Part shown: in pieces, positions 18,828-28,370 of the stretch
Layout of the letters: the number at the start of each line of letters is the position of its first letter
Position numbering within the stretch: position 1 is the first letter of the stretch
Assembly (NCBI RefSeq): GCF_900637025.1
Contig: NZ_LR134336.1
Span: 1,008,001 to 1,072,000, forward strand
DNA length: 64,000 nucleotides
Reading direction: 5' to 3'
Source: Streptococcus oralis ATCC 35037
GTDB lineage: Bacteria; Bacillota; Bacilli; Lactobacillales; Streptococcaceae
Position numbers and translations under genes: made by a program
Notes under the pieces: generated by a model
Told to the model about the DNA's origin: nothing
The model's input: only the letters and a program-made list of their open reading frames with translations
Database searches by the model: none

Positions 18828-19374
18828 CATTGCTCCAATTGCTATCTTTTTTGCAGTTATGCTCGTTATCCACTTTTTGAGTTCTCTCCTCTTTAATCTC
18901 TTCCCATTTCCAATCAAACCAACTATCGTTCATATTCCAGTCATTATTGCTAGTATCATCTATGGACCTCGGGTTGGGGTTACACTTGGTTTTCTTATGG
19001 GACTATTGAGCTTAACGGTAAACACGATTACCATCCTTCCAACCAGCTACCTCTTCTCACCATTCGTACCGAACGGAAATATCTATTCTGCTATTATCGC
19101 TATTGTCCCTCGCGTTTTGATTGGGCTGACACCTTACTTGGTTTATAAATTATTAAAAAACAGAACGGGTCTCATCTTTGCTGGTGCTCTCGGTTCCCTT
19201 ACCAACACCGTCTTTGTCCTTGGAGGAATCTTCTTCCTTTTTGGAAATGTCTTCGATGGCAATATCCAAAAACTCCTTGCAACTGTTATTTCAACCAACT
19301 CAATTGCTGAGCTTGTCATCTCTGCAGTTCTCGCAGTAGCAATTGTCCCACGTTTACAAACCTTGAAAAAATAA
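18811..19374 (+). CDS. panT: ECF-transporter S component, probably for pantothenate (PanT)
   Basis: 187 residues with five or six hydrophobic segments (about 11-30, 38-58, 62-80, 93-115, 125-145, 160-180). It belongs to the small membrane S-components that use the shared EcfA-EcfA'-EcfT module. Being the last gene of the coaB-coaC operon points to pantothenate as substrate; streptococci that lack pantothenate synthesis need uptake. The ATG lies inside the coaC 3' end with an AAAGGA site. The substrate call rests on context. Confidence 0.82.
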   Translation: MNKRSNIAPIAIFFAVMLVIHFLSSLLFNLFPFPIKPTIVHIPVIIASIIYGPRVGVTLGFLMGLLSLTVNTITILPTSYLFSPFVPNGNIYSAIIAIVPRVLIGLTPYLVYKLLKNRTGLIFAGALGSLTNTVFVLGGIFFLFGNVFDGNIQKLLATVISTNSIAELVISAVLAVAIVPRLQTLKK

Positions 19375-19410
19375 AACAACTCCACTTTCATCCTGAAGGT
19401 GGAGTTTAGC
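19374..19410. terminator. Bidirectional terminator between panT and the DUF3397-like gene
   Basis: AACTCCACTTTCA and TGAAGGTGGAGTT form a 13-bp stem with a 3-nt loop, lying between two converging genes. Confidence 0.8.
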
Positions 19411-19412
19411 AT

Positions 19413-19775
19413 TTAAAACATGAGAAACATTAATAGAATGTGAAAGCCAAAGCGCAGGAGATGATACGAAAGAGGGGTAGGTTGCTGACTTTTCTGGCTA
19501 TCCAAGTATAGGGTTAGAGATAGTAAAACCAAACCAAATGCAATCACCAATCTGACGAAATAAGCAATTTCGAGTATTGCTGCCATCAAAAGAAAACCTA
19601 ATAAAGGAAGGCTAAAAAGTGAAACAGCCAGGCCACTTGCTAATAGAGAGAGTAGCGACAGGACCAATAAACTGTAAACTAGGAAACGAGTCCAACCTGA
19701 GACTATTTTCCCTTCACTTTTCTGTTTTGACATCATCACGATTACCACGATTAGGTAAACAAAAAGTATCATCAC
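19413..19775 (-). CDS. Small membrane protein, DUF3397-like
   Basis: 120 residues with four hydrophobic segments (about 1-15, 28-50, 50-70, 75-95) and few polar residues between them. I recognise it with moderate confidence as DUF3397, a family of small Firmicute membrane proteins of unknown function. The ATG has a GAGGAG site. It is a single gene between panT (converging) and niaX (divergent). Confidence 0.7.
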   Translation of the reverse strand: MMILFVYLIVVIVMMSKQKSEGKIVSGWTRFLVYSLLVLSLLSLLASGLAVSLFSLPLLGFLLMAAILEIAYFVRLVIAFGLVLLSLTLYLDSQKSQQPTPLSYHLLRFGFHILLMFLMF

Positions 19776-19846
19776 ATTTTCTCCTCAGTTCCTATTATTC
19801 TTTACCACATTTTAACCAAATTTTCCTGAAAAATCAATAATGCTTC

Positions 19847-19890
19847 TTGACTTGATTGGTGATTTATTGTACTATACTTGTGTATATACA
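19847..19890 (+). promoter_or_regulatory. niaX-niaR promoter with candidate NiaR operator
   Basis: TTGACT (19847-19852), 17 nt, then TACTAT (19870-19875). The perfect 10-bp palindrome TGTATATACA (19881-19890) covers the expected transcript start, where a repressor would block. NiaR encoded in the same operon is the likely ligand-responsive regulator. Confidence 0.6.
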
Positions 19891-19907
19891 GATAAATGGA
19901 GGTTCTT

Positions 19908-20435
19908 ATGGATATACGGAAAAAAACGCAGTTTATGACTATGACTGCCCTACTCACTGCAATAGCGATTTTGATTCCAATCATTATGCCTTTTAAAATC
20001 GTTATCCCACCGGCTTCTTACACCTTGGGAAGTCATATCCCCATCTTTATCGCCATGTTTCTTTCGCCTTTGATGGCTGCTTTTGTGATTATTGCTTCTA
20101 GTCTTGGTTTCCTGATGGCAGGTTATCCGCCTGTTATTGTACTTCGTGCCTTCTCTCACATTGTTTTTGCTACTTTGGGGGCTTTGTACTTAAAGAAATT
20201 TCCTGAAACCTTGGATAAACCAAAGACATCTTGGATTTTTAACTTTGTTTTGGGTGTTGTTCATGCTATCGCTGAAGTAATAGCTTGTATCATCTTTTAT
20301 GCTACTTCAGGGACAAATGTTGAAAATATGTTTTATGTTCTCTTTGTCCTAGTTGGTTTTGGCACAATCGTCCATAGTATGGTAGACTATACATTAGCAC
20401 TAGCTGTCTATAAAGTGCTTCGAAAACGTCGCTAA
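19908..20435 (+). CDS. niaX: Niacin ECF-transporter S component NiaX
   Basis: 175 residues with about five hydrophobic segments (from residue 11 on). The ATG at 19908 has a GGAGG site 5 nt upstream; an ATG 12 nt earlier overlaps that site and is unlikely. The family matches NiaX, the S component that imports niacin with the shared ECF module. Position before niaR supports niacin; streptococci lack de novo NAD synthesis and rely on such uptake. Confidence 0.82.
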   Translation: MDIRKKTQFMTMTALLTAIAILIPIIMPFKIVIPPASYTLGSHIPIFIAMFLSPLMAAFVIIASSLGFLMAGYPPVIVLRAFSHIVFATLGALYLKKFPETLDKPKTSWIFNFVLGVVHAIAEVIACIIFYATSGTNVENMFYVLFVLVGFGTIVHSMVDYTLALAVYKVLRKRR

Positions 20436-20446
20436 AAGGAAAAACT

Positions 20447-20962
20447 ATGACAAAGGATCGCAAACAAGCTCTTCTCAAACTATTAAAAGAAGCGCCAAAA
20501 GCTCTCAATGGTCAAACCTTGGCTGAACACTTTCATGTTACGCGTCAGGTCATTGTACAGGACATCGCTATTCTCCGAGCAGATGGAGCTCCTATCCTAT
20601 CCACCAATCGTGGCTATATCTACAAGGAAAATGATGCCAGCCCCTACGTCCACAAACTCTTTAAAGTGAAACATGAACTGGAAGAAATCGGGCAGGAACT
20701 TCTAGCTATTGTAGATAATGGCGGACGCGTTCAAAATATCTTAATCGATCATCCCGTTTATGGCGAAATTGAAACCCTACTTAAACTCACTTGCCGCCGA
20801 GATGTCCAGCACTTTCTGGAACAAGTCGAGAATTCAGACTTTAGACCCCTTTCTGAATTGACAGACGGCATTCATTACCACCTTGTTGAAGCCGAGACAC
20901 AACAAGACCTCCACTATATCGAGGAGGCCTTGGATCAGTTGGGTTATTTGGTAAAAGACTAG
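20447..20962 (+). CDS. niaR: Niacin-responsive repressor NiaR
   Basis: 171 residues. N-terminal HTH_11 winged helix (about 1-60, with LAEHFHVTRQVIVQDIAILR) followed by the 3H domain (about 70-168), named for three conserved histidines in ILIDHPVYGE, DVQHFLE and the HYHLVEA region, which bind metal and nicotinate. It represses niacin uptake and NAD-salvage genes when niacin is high. It follows niaX by 11 nt. Its stop overlaps the stop of the converging Nudix gene. Confidence 0.92.
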   Translation: MTKDRKQALLKLLKEAPKALNGQTLAEHFHVTRQVIVQDIAILRADGAPILSTNRGYIYKENDASPYVHKLFKVKHELEEIGQELLAIVDNGGRVQNILIDHPVYGEIETLLKLTCRRDVQHFLEQVENSDFRPLSELTDGIHYHLVEAETQQDLHYIEEALDQLGYLVKD

Positions 20963-21426
20963 AAAATTTCTTTCTCCCAGCCGTCCTCTGTACGGTGGCG
21001 ATAGAAGAACTCTGACTTGTCAGGTGCTTCCATCATTTCCATCAAAGGCAACATATCATAGGCCAGTTCCAAGTTTGGAATCTGGTCTTTTTGCACCCAA
21101 CATACTTCTCCTTCTTCTGAAGATTGGAGATTTCCAGTAAACTCTGTCGCTTTATAGCAAACGACGATGTAGCGCCCACCTGTATCTAAGGGCCAGTTTT
21201 TAATGCCGACCAGTTGGGGATTTTGAATGGTCAAGCCAGTTTCTTCGTATATTTCACGAATGACAGACTCGGCAAAGGCCTCGCCATTCTCAACATGTCC
21301 TCCTGGAAAGGCATAGCCAGACCAGCGATTGTTTTCGGGTGAACGATACTGCATCACCACGCGCTGGGTTTCGAGGTCTTCAATCAGACAGATGTTGGTT
21401 AAAATAGTTGCTTGGGCACGGGACAT
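20959..21426 (-). CDS. Nudix hydrolase, MutT/8-oxo-dGTPase type
   Basis: 155 residues. The full Nudix box G-x5-E-x7-REU-x-EE-x-GU is readable: it begins GGHVENGEAF and ends REIYEETGL (about 42-65). It hydrolyses a nucleoside diphosphate linked to another moiety; similarity to streptococcal MutX-like proteins suggests cleaning of oxidised nucleotides, but the substrate is not certain. The gene is transcribed with no clear terminator at its 3' end, which overlaps niaR by 4 nt. Confidence 0.9.
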   Translation of the reverse strand: MSRAQATILTNICLIEDLETQRVVMQYRSPENNRWSGYAFPGGHVENGEAFAESVIREIYEETGLTIQNPQLVGIKNWPLDTGGRYIVVCYKATEFTGNLQSSEEGEVCWVQKDQIPNLELAYDMLPLMEMMEAPDKSEFFYRHRTEDGWEKEIF

Positions 21427-21449
21427 AGATTTACTCGCTTTCTAAGTTA

Positions 21450-21893
21450 TTAAAATGTATCTTCGTTGTATTTTACTTCTGCCTTCATGATAAAGGGATT
21501 GATCAATTCATGATGTTCATAAGTAGTACGGGCCAAAAAACCTCTAGCAATGATGATTTCCTTATCTTGTATGTGATAGTCTATATTGATGGGAATGGCT
21601 GGATCCGACATAATGGACAAAGCAAAAAATGCTGCAAACCAAAGATAAAGTGCCACTAATCCACTAAATAATTGAAAAATAAGGTGATACCATTGAAAAT
21701 CTCTTGTTCTATAAAAGATTCTCCAAGGATGGATTAGGAAGGTCAAACAAAGAATAAAAAACCAACTATTCCACAAAATCGGAGTAAAAGATAGGCCAAA
21801 AACCAACAAGATTAAATGAAGGATCACAAAAGCTAGCAAAGCCAAATAGAGTGTTTTAAATGAAAATAACTTAGTTAGATTTTCTTTTGTCAT
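21450..21893 (-). CDS. Small membrane protein of unknown function
   Basis: 147 residues. Three or four hydrophobic segments (about 13-35, 38-52, 68-95) are followed by a soluble beta-rich C-terminus (about 100-147), resembling a bacterial PH-like fold only in general layout. No family recognised. The ATG has an AGAGGA site. It overlaps by 23 nt the 3' end of the frameshifted membrane gene upstream, so the group was probably one operon. Confidence 0.7.
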   Translation of the reverse strand: MTKENLTKLFSFKTLYLALLAFVILHLILLVFGLSFTPILWNSWFFILCLTFLIHPWRIFYRTRDFQWYHLIFQLFSGLVALYLWFAAFFALSIMSDPAIPINIDYHIQDKEIIIARGFLARTTYEHHELINPFIMKAEVKYNEDTF

Positions 21894-22427
21894 GATTATT
21901 CCTCTTTTTGTCCTTATATTTCAAAATGACCATTAATATCGCTGGAATGATGAAAAAGATTAGATAGGTAGTAATTGGAAGCCAGATGTAGCGATAATCG
22001 ATAGATAATAGGGAAGGAATTTTTTTAACATTTCTCCCTTTCACCCCAACAAGTAGTGGAGGAGAAAAATAGGTCCGTTTATGAATAGAAAAGTTTTTAA
22101 AAATCCTTGTACTGAAGCCTTATTGCTAAAACCATCTCTAAAAATACCTTGATAGAGTGTGTGCACCAAAAAGACAAAATTCATAATAATTGGCAAGAGA
22201 TAGGACATTTCTTGATATGGTTTCGGGATAAGTGACGTCCCGAACAATACATACATGATACCAAAAATAGATAATAATATTATACCACCATCCATAAAAG
22301 AAGCAATCTTTGAATGTCTTTCCTGCCACAATTGGACGTGAGCTACCAAAGAATACTTTTTCTGGATTTTTCTCATTTGTCTGTTCTGTTGTTTGATCTT
22401 CTTTTGTCTCTTAGTCTTTCGTTCCAT
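21871..22427 (-). pseudogene. Frameshifted third member of a tandem membrane-protein family
   Basis: The ATG at 22427 has a strong GGAGG site. The open frame stops at 22041 after 128 residues. Directly after the GGGG run at 22044-22047 the -1 frame continues for 57 residues to a stop at 21871 and contains YRYIWLPITTYL, which aligns with YIWFPIVIYL and YVWVPIVSYL in the two upstream paralogs. One extra G in the run would restore a protein of about 185 residues, the size of its neighbours. It shares the W-x3-H-x7-D motif (W34, H38, D46). Either a true pseudogene, a slippage-controlled gene, or a sequencing error. Confidence 0.8.
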
Positions 22428-22942
22428 TTACGCCTCCTTCTTCTCTTTTCTATCTGTATAATCAAAAGCAGAATTCCCAGCCCCAAGAAAAAGAAAAAGA
22501 GATAACTTACAATAGGAACCCAGACATAGGCTGGATCCATAGAAATTATGGGAGGGAAATTCGTTGACTTACGACGTCCTAGCCAATTCAGACCTACCAA
22601 GAGATGAAAGGGAAAAAGAAGACCATTGAACCCAATAAATCCCCATGAAAAGTAACGCCATTTCTGAAGTTTATCACTACTAAAACGAAAGACAAGGAAA
22701 TAGGTTGATAAGATCAGAAGGATAAGATTGAAGCTTAAGGGGGAAAGATAGTTTATGTTCGGTAATAGATAACTAATGTAAGAGGCGGCAAGAAATGATA
22801 CAAACATAGATCCAAATAATACACTCGTATCCAAAAGTTGACCAATCCTTCTGTGCCTTTCCATCCAAAGAAAAATCCTCTTAGTCCAAGAAGGCTTTTC
22901 TTTTGTCTTGTACTTCATTTGCCTACTCATCTTCATTTTCAT
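22373..22942 (-). CDS. Tandem membrane-protein paralog, second copy
   Basis: 189 residues. A basic N-terminus carries W26, H30 and D38 (W-x3-H-x7-D), then four hydrophobic segments (about 40-62, 66-85, 95-118, 143-166) and a very basic C-terminal tail. Shares YVWVPIVSYL with its neighbours. The first ATG is 4 nt after an AGGAG site; two in-frame ATGs follow within 12 nt. It overlaps the first copy by 20 nt and the third by 55 nt. Function unknown; no enzyme motif seen. Confidence 0.75.
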   Translation of the reverse strand: MKMKMSRQMKYKTKEKPSWTKRIFLWMERHRRIGQLLDTSVLFGSMFVSFLAASYISYLLPNINYLSPLSFNLILLILSTYFLVFRFSSDKLQKWRYFSWGFIGFNGLLFPFHLLVGLNWLGRRKSTNFPPIISMDPAYVWVPIVSYLFFFFLGLGILLLIIQIEKRRRRRKWNERLRDKRRSNNRTDK

Positions 22943-23426
22943 CTACTCCTTTTTTTGAGCCTTTAGAGAGAAAGAAGATTGCCAAAGTTAACATCAAGAC
23001 TAGAAGGTAGATGACAATAGGAAACCAGATATAGGATGACTCCAGTGAAAACAAAGGTGACAGAACGACTCTTCCTCTTTTTCTCACACCAATCAGTTGA
23101 AAAATGAAGCTAAGGATATTGATATAAATAAAGGGTTCACAAAATCTTTTAAGGGTCCTTTCTTTTTTAGTTTTCACTGACAAAAAGAGAGCATAGAACC
23201 TATTACCCAAGATAAAAAGATTCAATTGCAAGGGAAATAAAAGCTCTCTGTACCGAAAATCAGCTGGAAGGCTTTTGTTCTGTGATGTTGTAAATTCTAT
23301 AACTAGGAACAAGATGATATAAAAGATAATATCAAGCATAAATTTGACAAATCGATGCCCTTGTAACCAAAAACGAACAGAATCTAAGCTCGATGACTTC
23401 TTATAATTCTTCTCTTTCAATTTCAT
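22923..23426 (-). CDS. Tandem membrane-protein paralog, first copy
   Basis: 167 residues with the same layout as the next gene: basic N-terminus with W20, H24 and D32, four hydrophobic segments (about 33-50, 60-80, 95-112, 134-158), and a charged tail. Shares YIWFPIVIYL. It is the first gene of a run of overlapping membrane genes on the minus strand. Not recognised; immunity-like or stress membrane proteins would fit such tandem copies, but nothing in the sequence proves it. Confidence 0.75.
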   Translation of the reverse strand: MKLKEKNYKKSSSLDSVRFWLQGHRFVKFMLDIIFYIILFLVIEFTTSQNKSLPADFRYRELLFPLQLNLFILGNRFYALFLSVKTKKERTLKRFCEPFIYINILSFIFQLIGVRKRGRVVLSPLFSLESSYIWFPIVIYLLVLMLTLAIFFLSKGSKKGVDENEDE

Positions 23427-23515
23427 AATAACTTCCCTCTATTTAAAATATAATCTAAAACATGATTGTTGATTCATTGCGTAATCTGAAAACAAAATCG
23501 CAATTCTATCAGTAT

Positions 23516-24019
23516 TTAACTCTCAGATTTTGAGGATTTCTTACGTACCATTCTAATTTCAGTGATAGGTTTTCCAAGGTCAAGTATTTTTTCTTGCCCA
23601 TCAAAAGTAAAACCCATTTTTTGATAGAAAGCAATGGCTCGCTTATTCTCATTTAATACCCATAAAAATATTTCAGAGAACTGTTCAAGAGTAGACAGAG
23701 CTTCCTTCATTAACTTCTGAGCAATACCTTTTCCATAATAGTCTTTTAAAACATATAAGGCAATAATTTCACCAGCTTGAAGAGTCTCATCACGATAGTT
23801 TCCATAACTGATAAAACCAACTACCTTCATGCCATCCATCGCAATCAATGTATTTTCTGGATATATTTGACTAAAGAATCGACATCTTTCTAATGTCATC
23901 GTCTCCTGAAATTTCGCAGGTAAAAGGTCATCATAAGCCTCTCTCCACGTTTGCCAATGAACGAAGGATTTACCTTCTATCTCTTCAGGAGTTTCCATTT
24001 GTTTGATAGTTAGGTTCAT
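23516..24019 (-). CDS. GNAT family N-acetyltransferase
   Basis: 167 residues, one GNAT domain. Motif A (acetyl-CoA loop) is IIALYVLKDYYGKGIAQKLM (about 84-103), and motif B follows with NENKRAIAFYQKMGF. The substrate cannot be read. A GGAGAA site precedes the ATG. It lies 16 nt after uvrB on the same strand and may share its transcript. Confidence 0.9.
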   Translation of the reverse strand: MNLTIKQMETPEEIEGKSFVHWQTWREAYDDLLPAKFQETMTLERCRFFSQIYPENTLIAMDGMKVVGFISYGNYRDETLQAGEIIALYVLKDYYGKGIAQKLMKEALSTLEQFSEIFLWVLNENKRAIAFYQKMGFTFDGQEKILDLGKPITEIRMVRKKSSKSES

Positions 24020-24035
24020 TTATTTTTCTCCTTCA

Positions 24036-26024
24036 CTACCCCAACGCCTTCACTTCCAGCATCATATCACGAATCTGAGCTGCAAGTTCAAAGTCAAGTA
24101 CTTCGACGGCTTCTTGCATTTGTTTTTCGAGTTTTTTGACGAGTTCTTTGCGCTCTTGTTTGTTGAGGCTATTGATATCGACTTCCTTGTCCTCTTCCTT
24201 AGCAACTGCCTTGGTTACGGCGATTAGATCACGGATTTCTTTCTTAATGGTTTGAGGTACGATACCATGCTCTTCATTATAAGCCATCTGTATTTTCCGA
24301 CGGCGGGCCGTTTCATCGATGGCACGTTGCATAGATTGAGTCATCGTGTCCGCATACATGATGACATGGCCTTCGCTATTACGGGCAGCACGGCCAATAG
24401 TCTGGATGAGGCCACGTTCGTTACGAAGGAAACCTTCCTTGTCAGCATCTAGAATAGCAACCAAGCTTACTTCAGGTACGTCAATCCCTTCACGGAGCAA
24501 ATTGATTCCGACCAAGACATCAAAGACACCCAAACGTAGGTCACGGATAATCTCCGTTCGTTCCAAGGTCTTAATATCTGAGTGCATGTACTTGACCTTG
24601 ATGCCCATTTCTTTGAAGTAGTCGGTCAAGTCTTCTGCCATCTTCTTGGTCAAGGTTGTGATAAAAGTTCGTTCGTTCTTTTCAACACGGGCATTGATTT
24701 CACCTAGGAGGTCATCAATCTGTCCCATAGTTGGACGCACTTCTACCTCAGGGTCCAAGAGACCTGTCGGTCGAATGATTTGCTCAATCACTGTCTCCGT
24801 CTGTTCATTTTCATAGTCGCCTGGTGTCGCTGAAACGTAAACAATCTGATGCACATGACTCTCAAACTCCTCCCGACGGAGAGGACGATTATCTAAGGCA
24901 GACGGCAAACGGAAACCATAATTGACCAACATTTCCTTACGAGAACGGTCTCCATTGTACATGCCCTTTATTTGCCCCATAGTCATGTGACTTTCATCAA
25001 TCATAATCAAGAAATCATCTGGGAAGAAGTCAAGAAGCGTATAAGGAGGCTCTCCTTCGCTACGACCATCCATGTGGCGTGAGTAGTTTTCAACACCATT
25101 GGTATAGCCCATCTCACGTAACATCTCAATATCATACTCTGTTCGCTGTTTCAAACGCTGGGCTTCTAGCAGTTTGCCTTCCTTCTCAAAGACAGCTAAC
25201 TGCTCTTCTAATTCTGCTTGAATTTTCGCAATCGCAACTTCCATGTGGTCATCATTGGTCACAAAGTGAGTGGCAGGGAAAATCGCCAAATGATCCACTT
25301 CTCCCAATACCTGACCTGTCAAAGCCTCAACTTCACGGATACGATCAATTTCATCACCGAAAAACTCTACTCGAAAAGCGTGCTCATCTCGGGAAGCTGG
25401 GAAAATCTCCACCACATCCCCACGAACACGAAATCTTCCCCGTTGGAAATCAATATCATTGCGTTCAAACTGAATATCGACCAAGTCATTCAAAAGTTTA
25501 TCACGAGAAATCTCAAGACCTGGACGCAGACTAACCACGCTATCAGCGTATTCCTTGGGCGAACCCAAACCATAGATACAAGAGACTGAAGCCACAACGA
25601 TGACATCATTGCGCTCCAGAAGGGCTGAAGTCGCTGAGTGACGGAGCTTATCAATCTCGTCATTGACCGAGCTATCCTTCTCTATATAGGTATCGCTTGA
25701 AGGGACATAGGCCTCGGGTTGGTAATAATCATAGTAAGATACGAAGTACTCAACAGCATTATCAGGGAAAAATTCCTTAAACTCCCCATAGAGCTGACCA
25801 GCAAGCGTCTTGTTATGAGCAATGACCAAAGTTGGTTTATTGACTTTGGAAATGACCTGACTCATGGTATAGGTCTTCCCTGTACCCGTCGCCCCCATCA
25901 AAATTTGGGCCTTCTCTCCACCCTCGATATTGTCAACCAACTGCTCAATCGCTTGTGGTTGATCTCCTGAAGGTTGGTATTTTGATACTAGTTTAAATTT
26001 ATTATCTGTAATTCGATTTATCAT
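24036..26024 (-). CDS. uvrB: Excinuclease ABC subunit UvrB
   Basis: 662 residues, the standard length. Walker [11 protein letters not shown] (about 44-53), the beta-hairpin [10 protein letters not shown] (about 97-106), DESH and helicase motifs V-VI ([25 protein letters not shown]), and the C-terminal UVR motif (about 625-658) that binds UvrC. Damage verification in nucleotide excision repair with UvrA and UvrC. Confidence 0.98.
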   Translation of the reverse strand: MINRITDNKFKLVSKYQPSGDQPQAIEQLVDNIEGGEKAQILMGATGTGKTYTMSQVISKVNKPTLVIAHNKTLAGQLYGEFKEFFPDNAVEYFVSYYDYYQPEAYVPSSDTYIEKDSSVNDEIDKLRHSATSALLERNDVIVVASVSCIYGLGSPKEYADSVVSLRPGLEISRDKLLNDLVDIQFERNDIDFQRGRFRVRGDVVEIFPASRDEHAFRVEFFGDEIDRIREVEALTGQVLGEVDHLAIFPATHFVTNDDHMEVAIAKIQAELEEQLAVFEKEGKLLEAQRLKQRTEYDIEMLREMGYTNGVENYSRHMDGRSEGEPPYTLLDFFPDDFLIMIDESHMTMGQIKGMYNGDRSRKEMLVNYGFRLPSALDNRPLRREEFESHVHQIVYVSATPGDYENEQTETVIEQIIRPTGLLDPEVEVRPTMGQIDDLLGEINARVEKNERTFITTLTKKMAEDLTDYFKEMGIKVKYMHSDIKTLERTEIIRDLRLGVFDVLVGINLLREGIDVPEVSLVAILDADKEGFLRNERGLIQTIGRAARNSEGHVIMYADTMTQSMQRAIDETARRRKIQMAYNEEHGIVPQTIKKEIRDLIAVTKAVAKEEDKEVDINSLNKQERKELVKKLEKQMQEAVEVLDFELAAQIRDMMLEVKALG

Positions 26025-26055
26025 GATTGCCTCATCTGCTTTTTTCTATCCTTCT

Positions 26056-26064
26056 ATTTTACCA
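26056..26064 (-). promoter_or_regulatory. Extended -10 promoter of uvrB
   Basis: The minus strand reads TGGTAAAAT, about 32 nt before the uvrB ATG. Confidence 0.6.
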
Positions 26065-26146
26065 TAAATTTACTTTTCAGACTCTGCTCTAGGTTGATAA
26101 GAGTGAGTATTTCATGTTACATTTCCTTACATAAAATCCATAAAAT

Positions 26147-26175
26147 TTGCCTTTTCATTCATTTTCTGATATAAT
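26147..26175 (+). promoter_or_regulatory. Promoter of the glnPQ-type operon
   Basis: TTGCCT, exactly 17 nt, then TATAAT, followed by an AAAGGAGA ribosome site before the ATG at 26205. Confidence 0.75.
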
Positions 26176-26204
26176 GGGAAAATATTCGGAAAAGGAGACT
26201 AAAA

Positions 26205-28370
26205 ATGAAGAAAAAAATACTAGCATGTTTGCTCATTTTATTTCCCATTTTCTCACTAGGTATGGCAAAAGCTGATACTGTTAAGATTGTATCTGATACA
26301 GCTTACGCACCTTTTGAGTTTAAAGATTCAGATCAAACCTATAAAGGGATTGATGTTGATATTATCAATAAAGTCGCAGAGATCAAAGGATGGAACATCC
26401 AAATGTCTTATCCTGGCTTTGATGCAGCTGTAAATGCGGTGCAGTCAGGTCAAGCAGATGCTATTATGGCAGGTATGACAAAAACAAAAGAACGCGAAAA
26501 TGTCTTTACCATGTCTGATACCTATTATGATACAAAAGTTGTCATTGCTACCACAAAGGCAAATAAAATCACCAAATATGAGGAACTTAGCGGCAAAACA
26601 GTTGGAGTTAAGAACGGAACTGCCGCTCAACGTTTCCTCGAAAGTATCAAAGATAAATACGGTTTCTCTATTAAAACCTTTGATACAGGTGATTTGATGA
26701 ATAACAGTCTAAGTGCTGGTGCTGTAAATGCCATCATGGATGACAAACCTGTTATTGAGTATGCGATTAACCAAGGACAAGATCTCAGCATCAATATGGA
26801 TGGCGAGGCTGTTGGAAGCTTTGCTTTTGGTGTCAAAAAAGGGAGCAAGTATGAACACTTGGTTACCGAGTTTAACGAAGCCCTAGCCCAAATGAAGAAG
26901 GATGGTAGCTTGGAGCAAATCATCCAAAAATGGACAGCTTCTACAACTACGGCAAGCCCAACGACAACTACTGCTGCTGGACAAAAAGCTACTCCAGTGA
27001 AAAGCAAGTACATTATTGCCAGTGACTCTTCTTTTGCCCCATTCGTCTTTCAAAATTCAAGCAATCAATACACCGGTATTGATATGGACCTCATCAAGGC
27101 CATTGCCAAAGACCAAGGTTTTGAAATTGAAATTACCAACCCAGGATTTGACGCAGCCATCAGTGCTGTTCAAGCAGGACAAGCAGATGGTATCATTGCT
27201 GGTATGTCTGTAACAGATGCTCGTAAGGAAACCTTCGACTTCTCAGAATCATACTACACAGCAAATACGATTCTCGGTGTGAAAGAATCAAGCACCATTG
27301 CTTCTTATGAAGACCTCAAGGATAAAACTGTTGGTGTTAAAAACGGGACTGCTTCTCAAACATTCCTTACTGAAAACCAAAGCAAATACGGCTATAAGAT
27401 TAAAACCTTTGCAGATGGCGCATCAATGTATGACAGTCTGAACACTGGCTCTATTGATGCCGTGATGGATGATGAGCCTGTTCTCAAATATTCTATCAGT
27501 CAAGGGCAAAAATTGAAAACACCAATCGCTGGAACTCCAATCGGTGAAACTGCCTTTGCGGTTAAAAAAGGAACAAACCCTGAATTGATCCAGATGTTCA
27601 ATAACGGACTTGCCAACCTCAAAGCTAACGGAGAGTTTCAAAAGATTCTTGACAAGTATCTCGCTAGCGAATCTTCATCTGACTCTACAAGTACCGTTGA
27701 CGAAACTACTATCTGGGGCTTGCTTCAAAACAACTACAAACAACTCCTTAGCGGTCTTGGTATCACTCTTGCTCTAGCTCTTATCTCATTTGCTATTGCT
27801 ATTGTTATCGGGATTATCTTCGGTATGTTTAGCGTTAGCCCATACAAATCTCTTCGTCTGATTTCTGAGATTTTTGTTGACGTTATCCGTGGTATCCCAT
27901 TGATGATTCTTGCAGCCTTCATTTTCTGGGGTATTCCAAACTTCATCGAGTCCATTACTGGCCAACAAAGTCCAATCAATGACTTTGTAGCTGGTACTAT
28001 TGCCCTCTCACTCAATGCGGCAGCTTATATCGCTGAAATCGTTCGTGGTGGGATTCAAGCTGTTCCAGTTGGGCAAATGGAAGCCAGCCGCAGTCTTGGT
28101 ATCTCTTATGGAAAAACCATGCGTAAGATTATCTTGCCACAAGCGACTAAATTAATGTTGCCAAACTTCGTCAACCAATTCGTTATCGCTCTTAAAGATA
28201 CAACCATCGTATCTGCTATCGGTCTGGTTGAACTTTTCCAAACTGGTAAGATTATCATCGCCCGTAACTATCAAAGTTTCAAGATGTATGCAATCCTTGC
28301 TATCTTCTATCTTGTAATTATCACGCTTTTGACTAGACTAGCGAAACGCTTAGAAAAGAGGATTCGTTAA
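26205..28370 (+). CDS. glnP: Amino-acid ABC transporter: two binding domains fused to permease (GlnP type)
   Basis: 721 residues. A signal peptide (1-23) leads two family-3 solute-binding domains in tandem (about 24-245 and 268-490), both with the D-x-AYAPF or D-SSFAPF start and G-(I/T)-D-x-D-x-I motif, then a Ser/Thr linker and a permease domain (about 505-721) with the EAA-type loop [21 protein letters not shown]. Such GlnP fusions import glutamine, glutamate or asparagine with GlnQ. The two binding domains are clearly duplicated. Its stop codon touches the glnQ start. Confidence 0.94.
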   Translation: MKKKILACLLILFPIFSLGMAKADTVKIVSDTAYAPFEFKDSDQTYKGIDVDIINKVAEIKGWNIQMSYPGFDAAVNAVQSGQADAIMAGMTKTKERENVFTMSDTYYDTKVVIATTKANKITKYEELSGKTVGVKNGTAAQRFLESIKDKYGFSIKTFDTGDLMNNSLSAGAVNAIMDDKPVIEYAINQGQDLSINMDGEAVGSFAFGVKKGSKYEHLVTEFNEALAQMKKDGSLEQIIQKWTASTTTASPTTTTAAGQKATPVKSKYIIASDSSFAPFVFQNSSNQYTGIDMDLIKAIAKDQGFEIEITNPGFDAAISAVQAGQADGIIAGMSVTDARKETFDFSESYYTANTILGVKESSTIASYEDLKDKTVGVKNGTASQTFLTENQSKYGYKIKTFADGASMYDSLNTGSIDAVMDDEPVLKYSISQGQKLKTPIAGTPIGETAFAVKKGTNPELIQMFNNGLANLKANGEFQKILDKYLASESSSDSTSTVDETTIWGLLQNNYKQLLSGLGITLALALISFAIAIVIGIIFGMFSVSPYKSLRLISEIFVDVIRGIPLMILAAFIFWGIPNFIESITGQQSPINDFVAGTIALSLNAAAYIAEIVRGGIQAVPVGQMEASRSLGISYGKTMRKIILPQATKLMLPNFVNQFVIALKDTTIVSAIGLVELFQTGKIIIARNYQSFKMYAILAIFYLVIITLLTRLAKRLEKRIR

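Noticed and set aside
20950..20965. niaR and the Nudix gene sharing stop-codon bases as a regulatory overlap
   Set aside because: A 4-nt tail-to-tail overlap at CTAG is common in compact genomes and also occurs at 12478-12481; nothing else suggests regulation.
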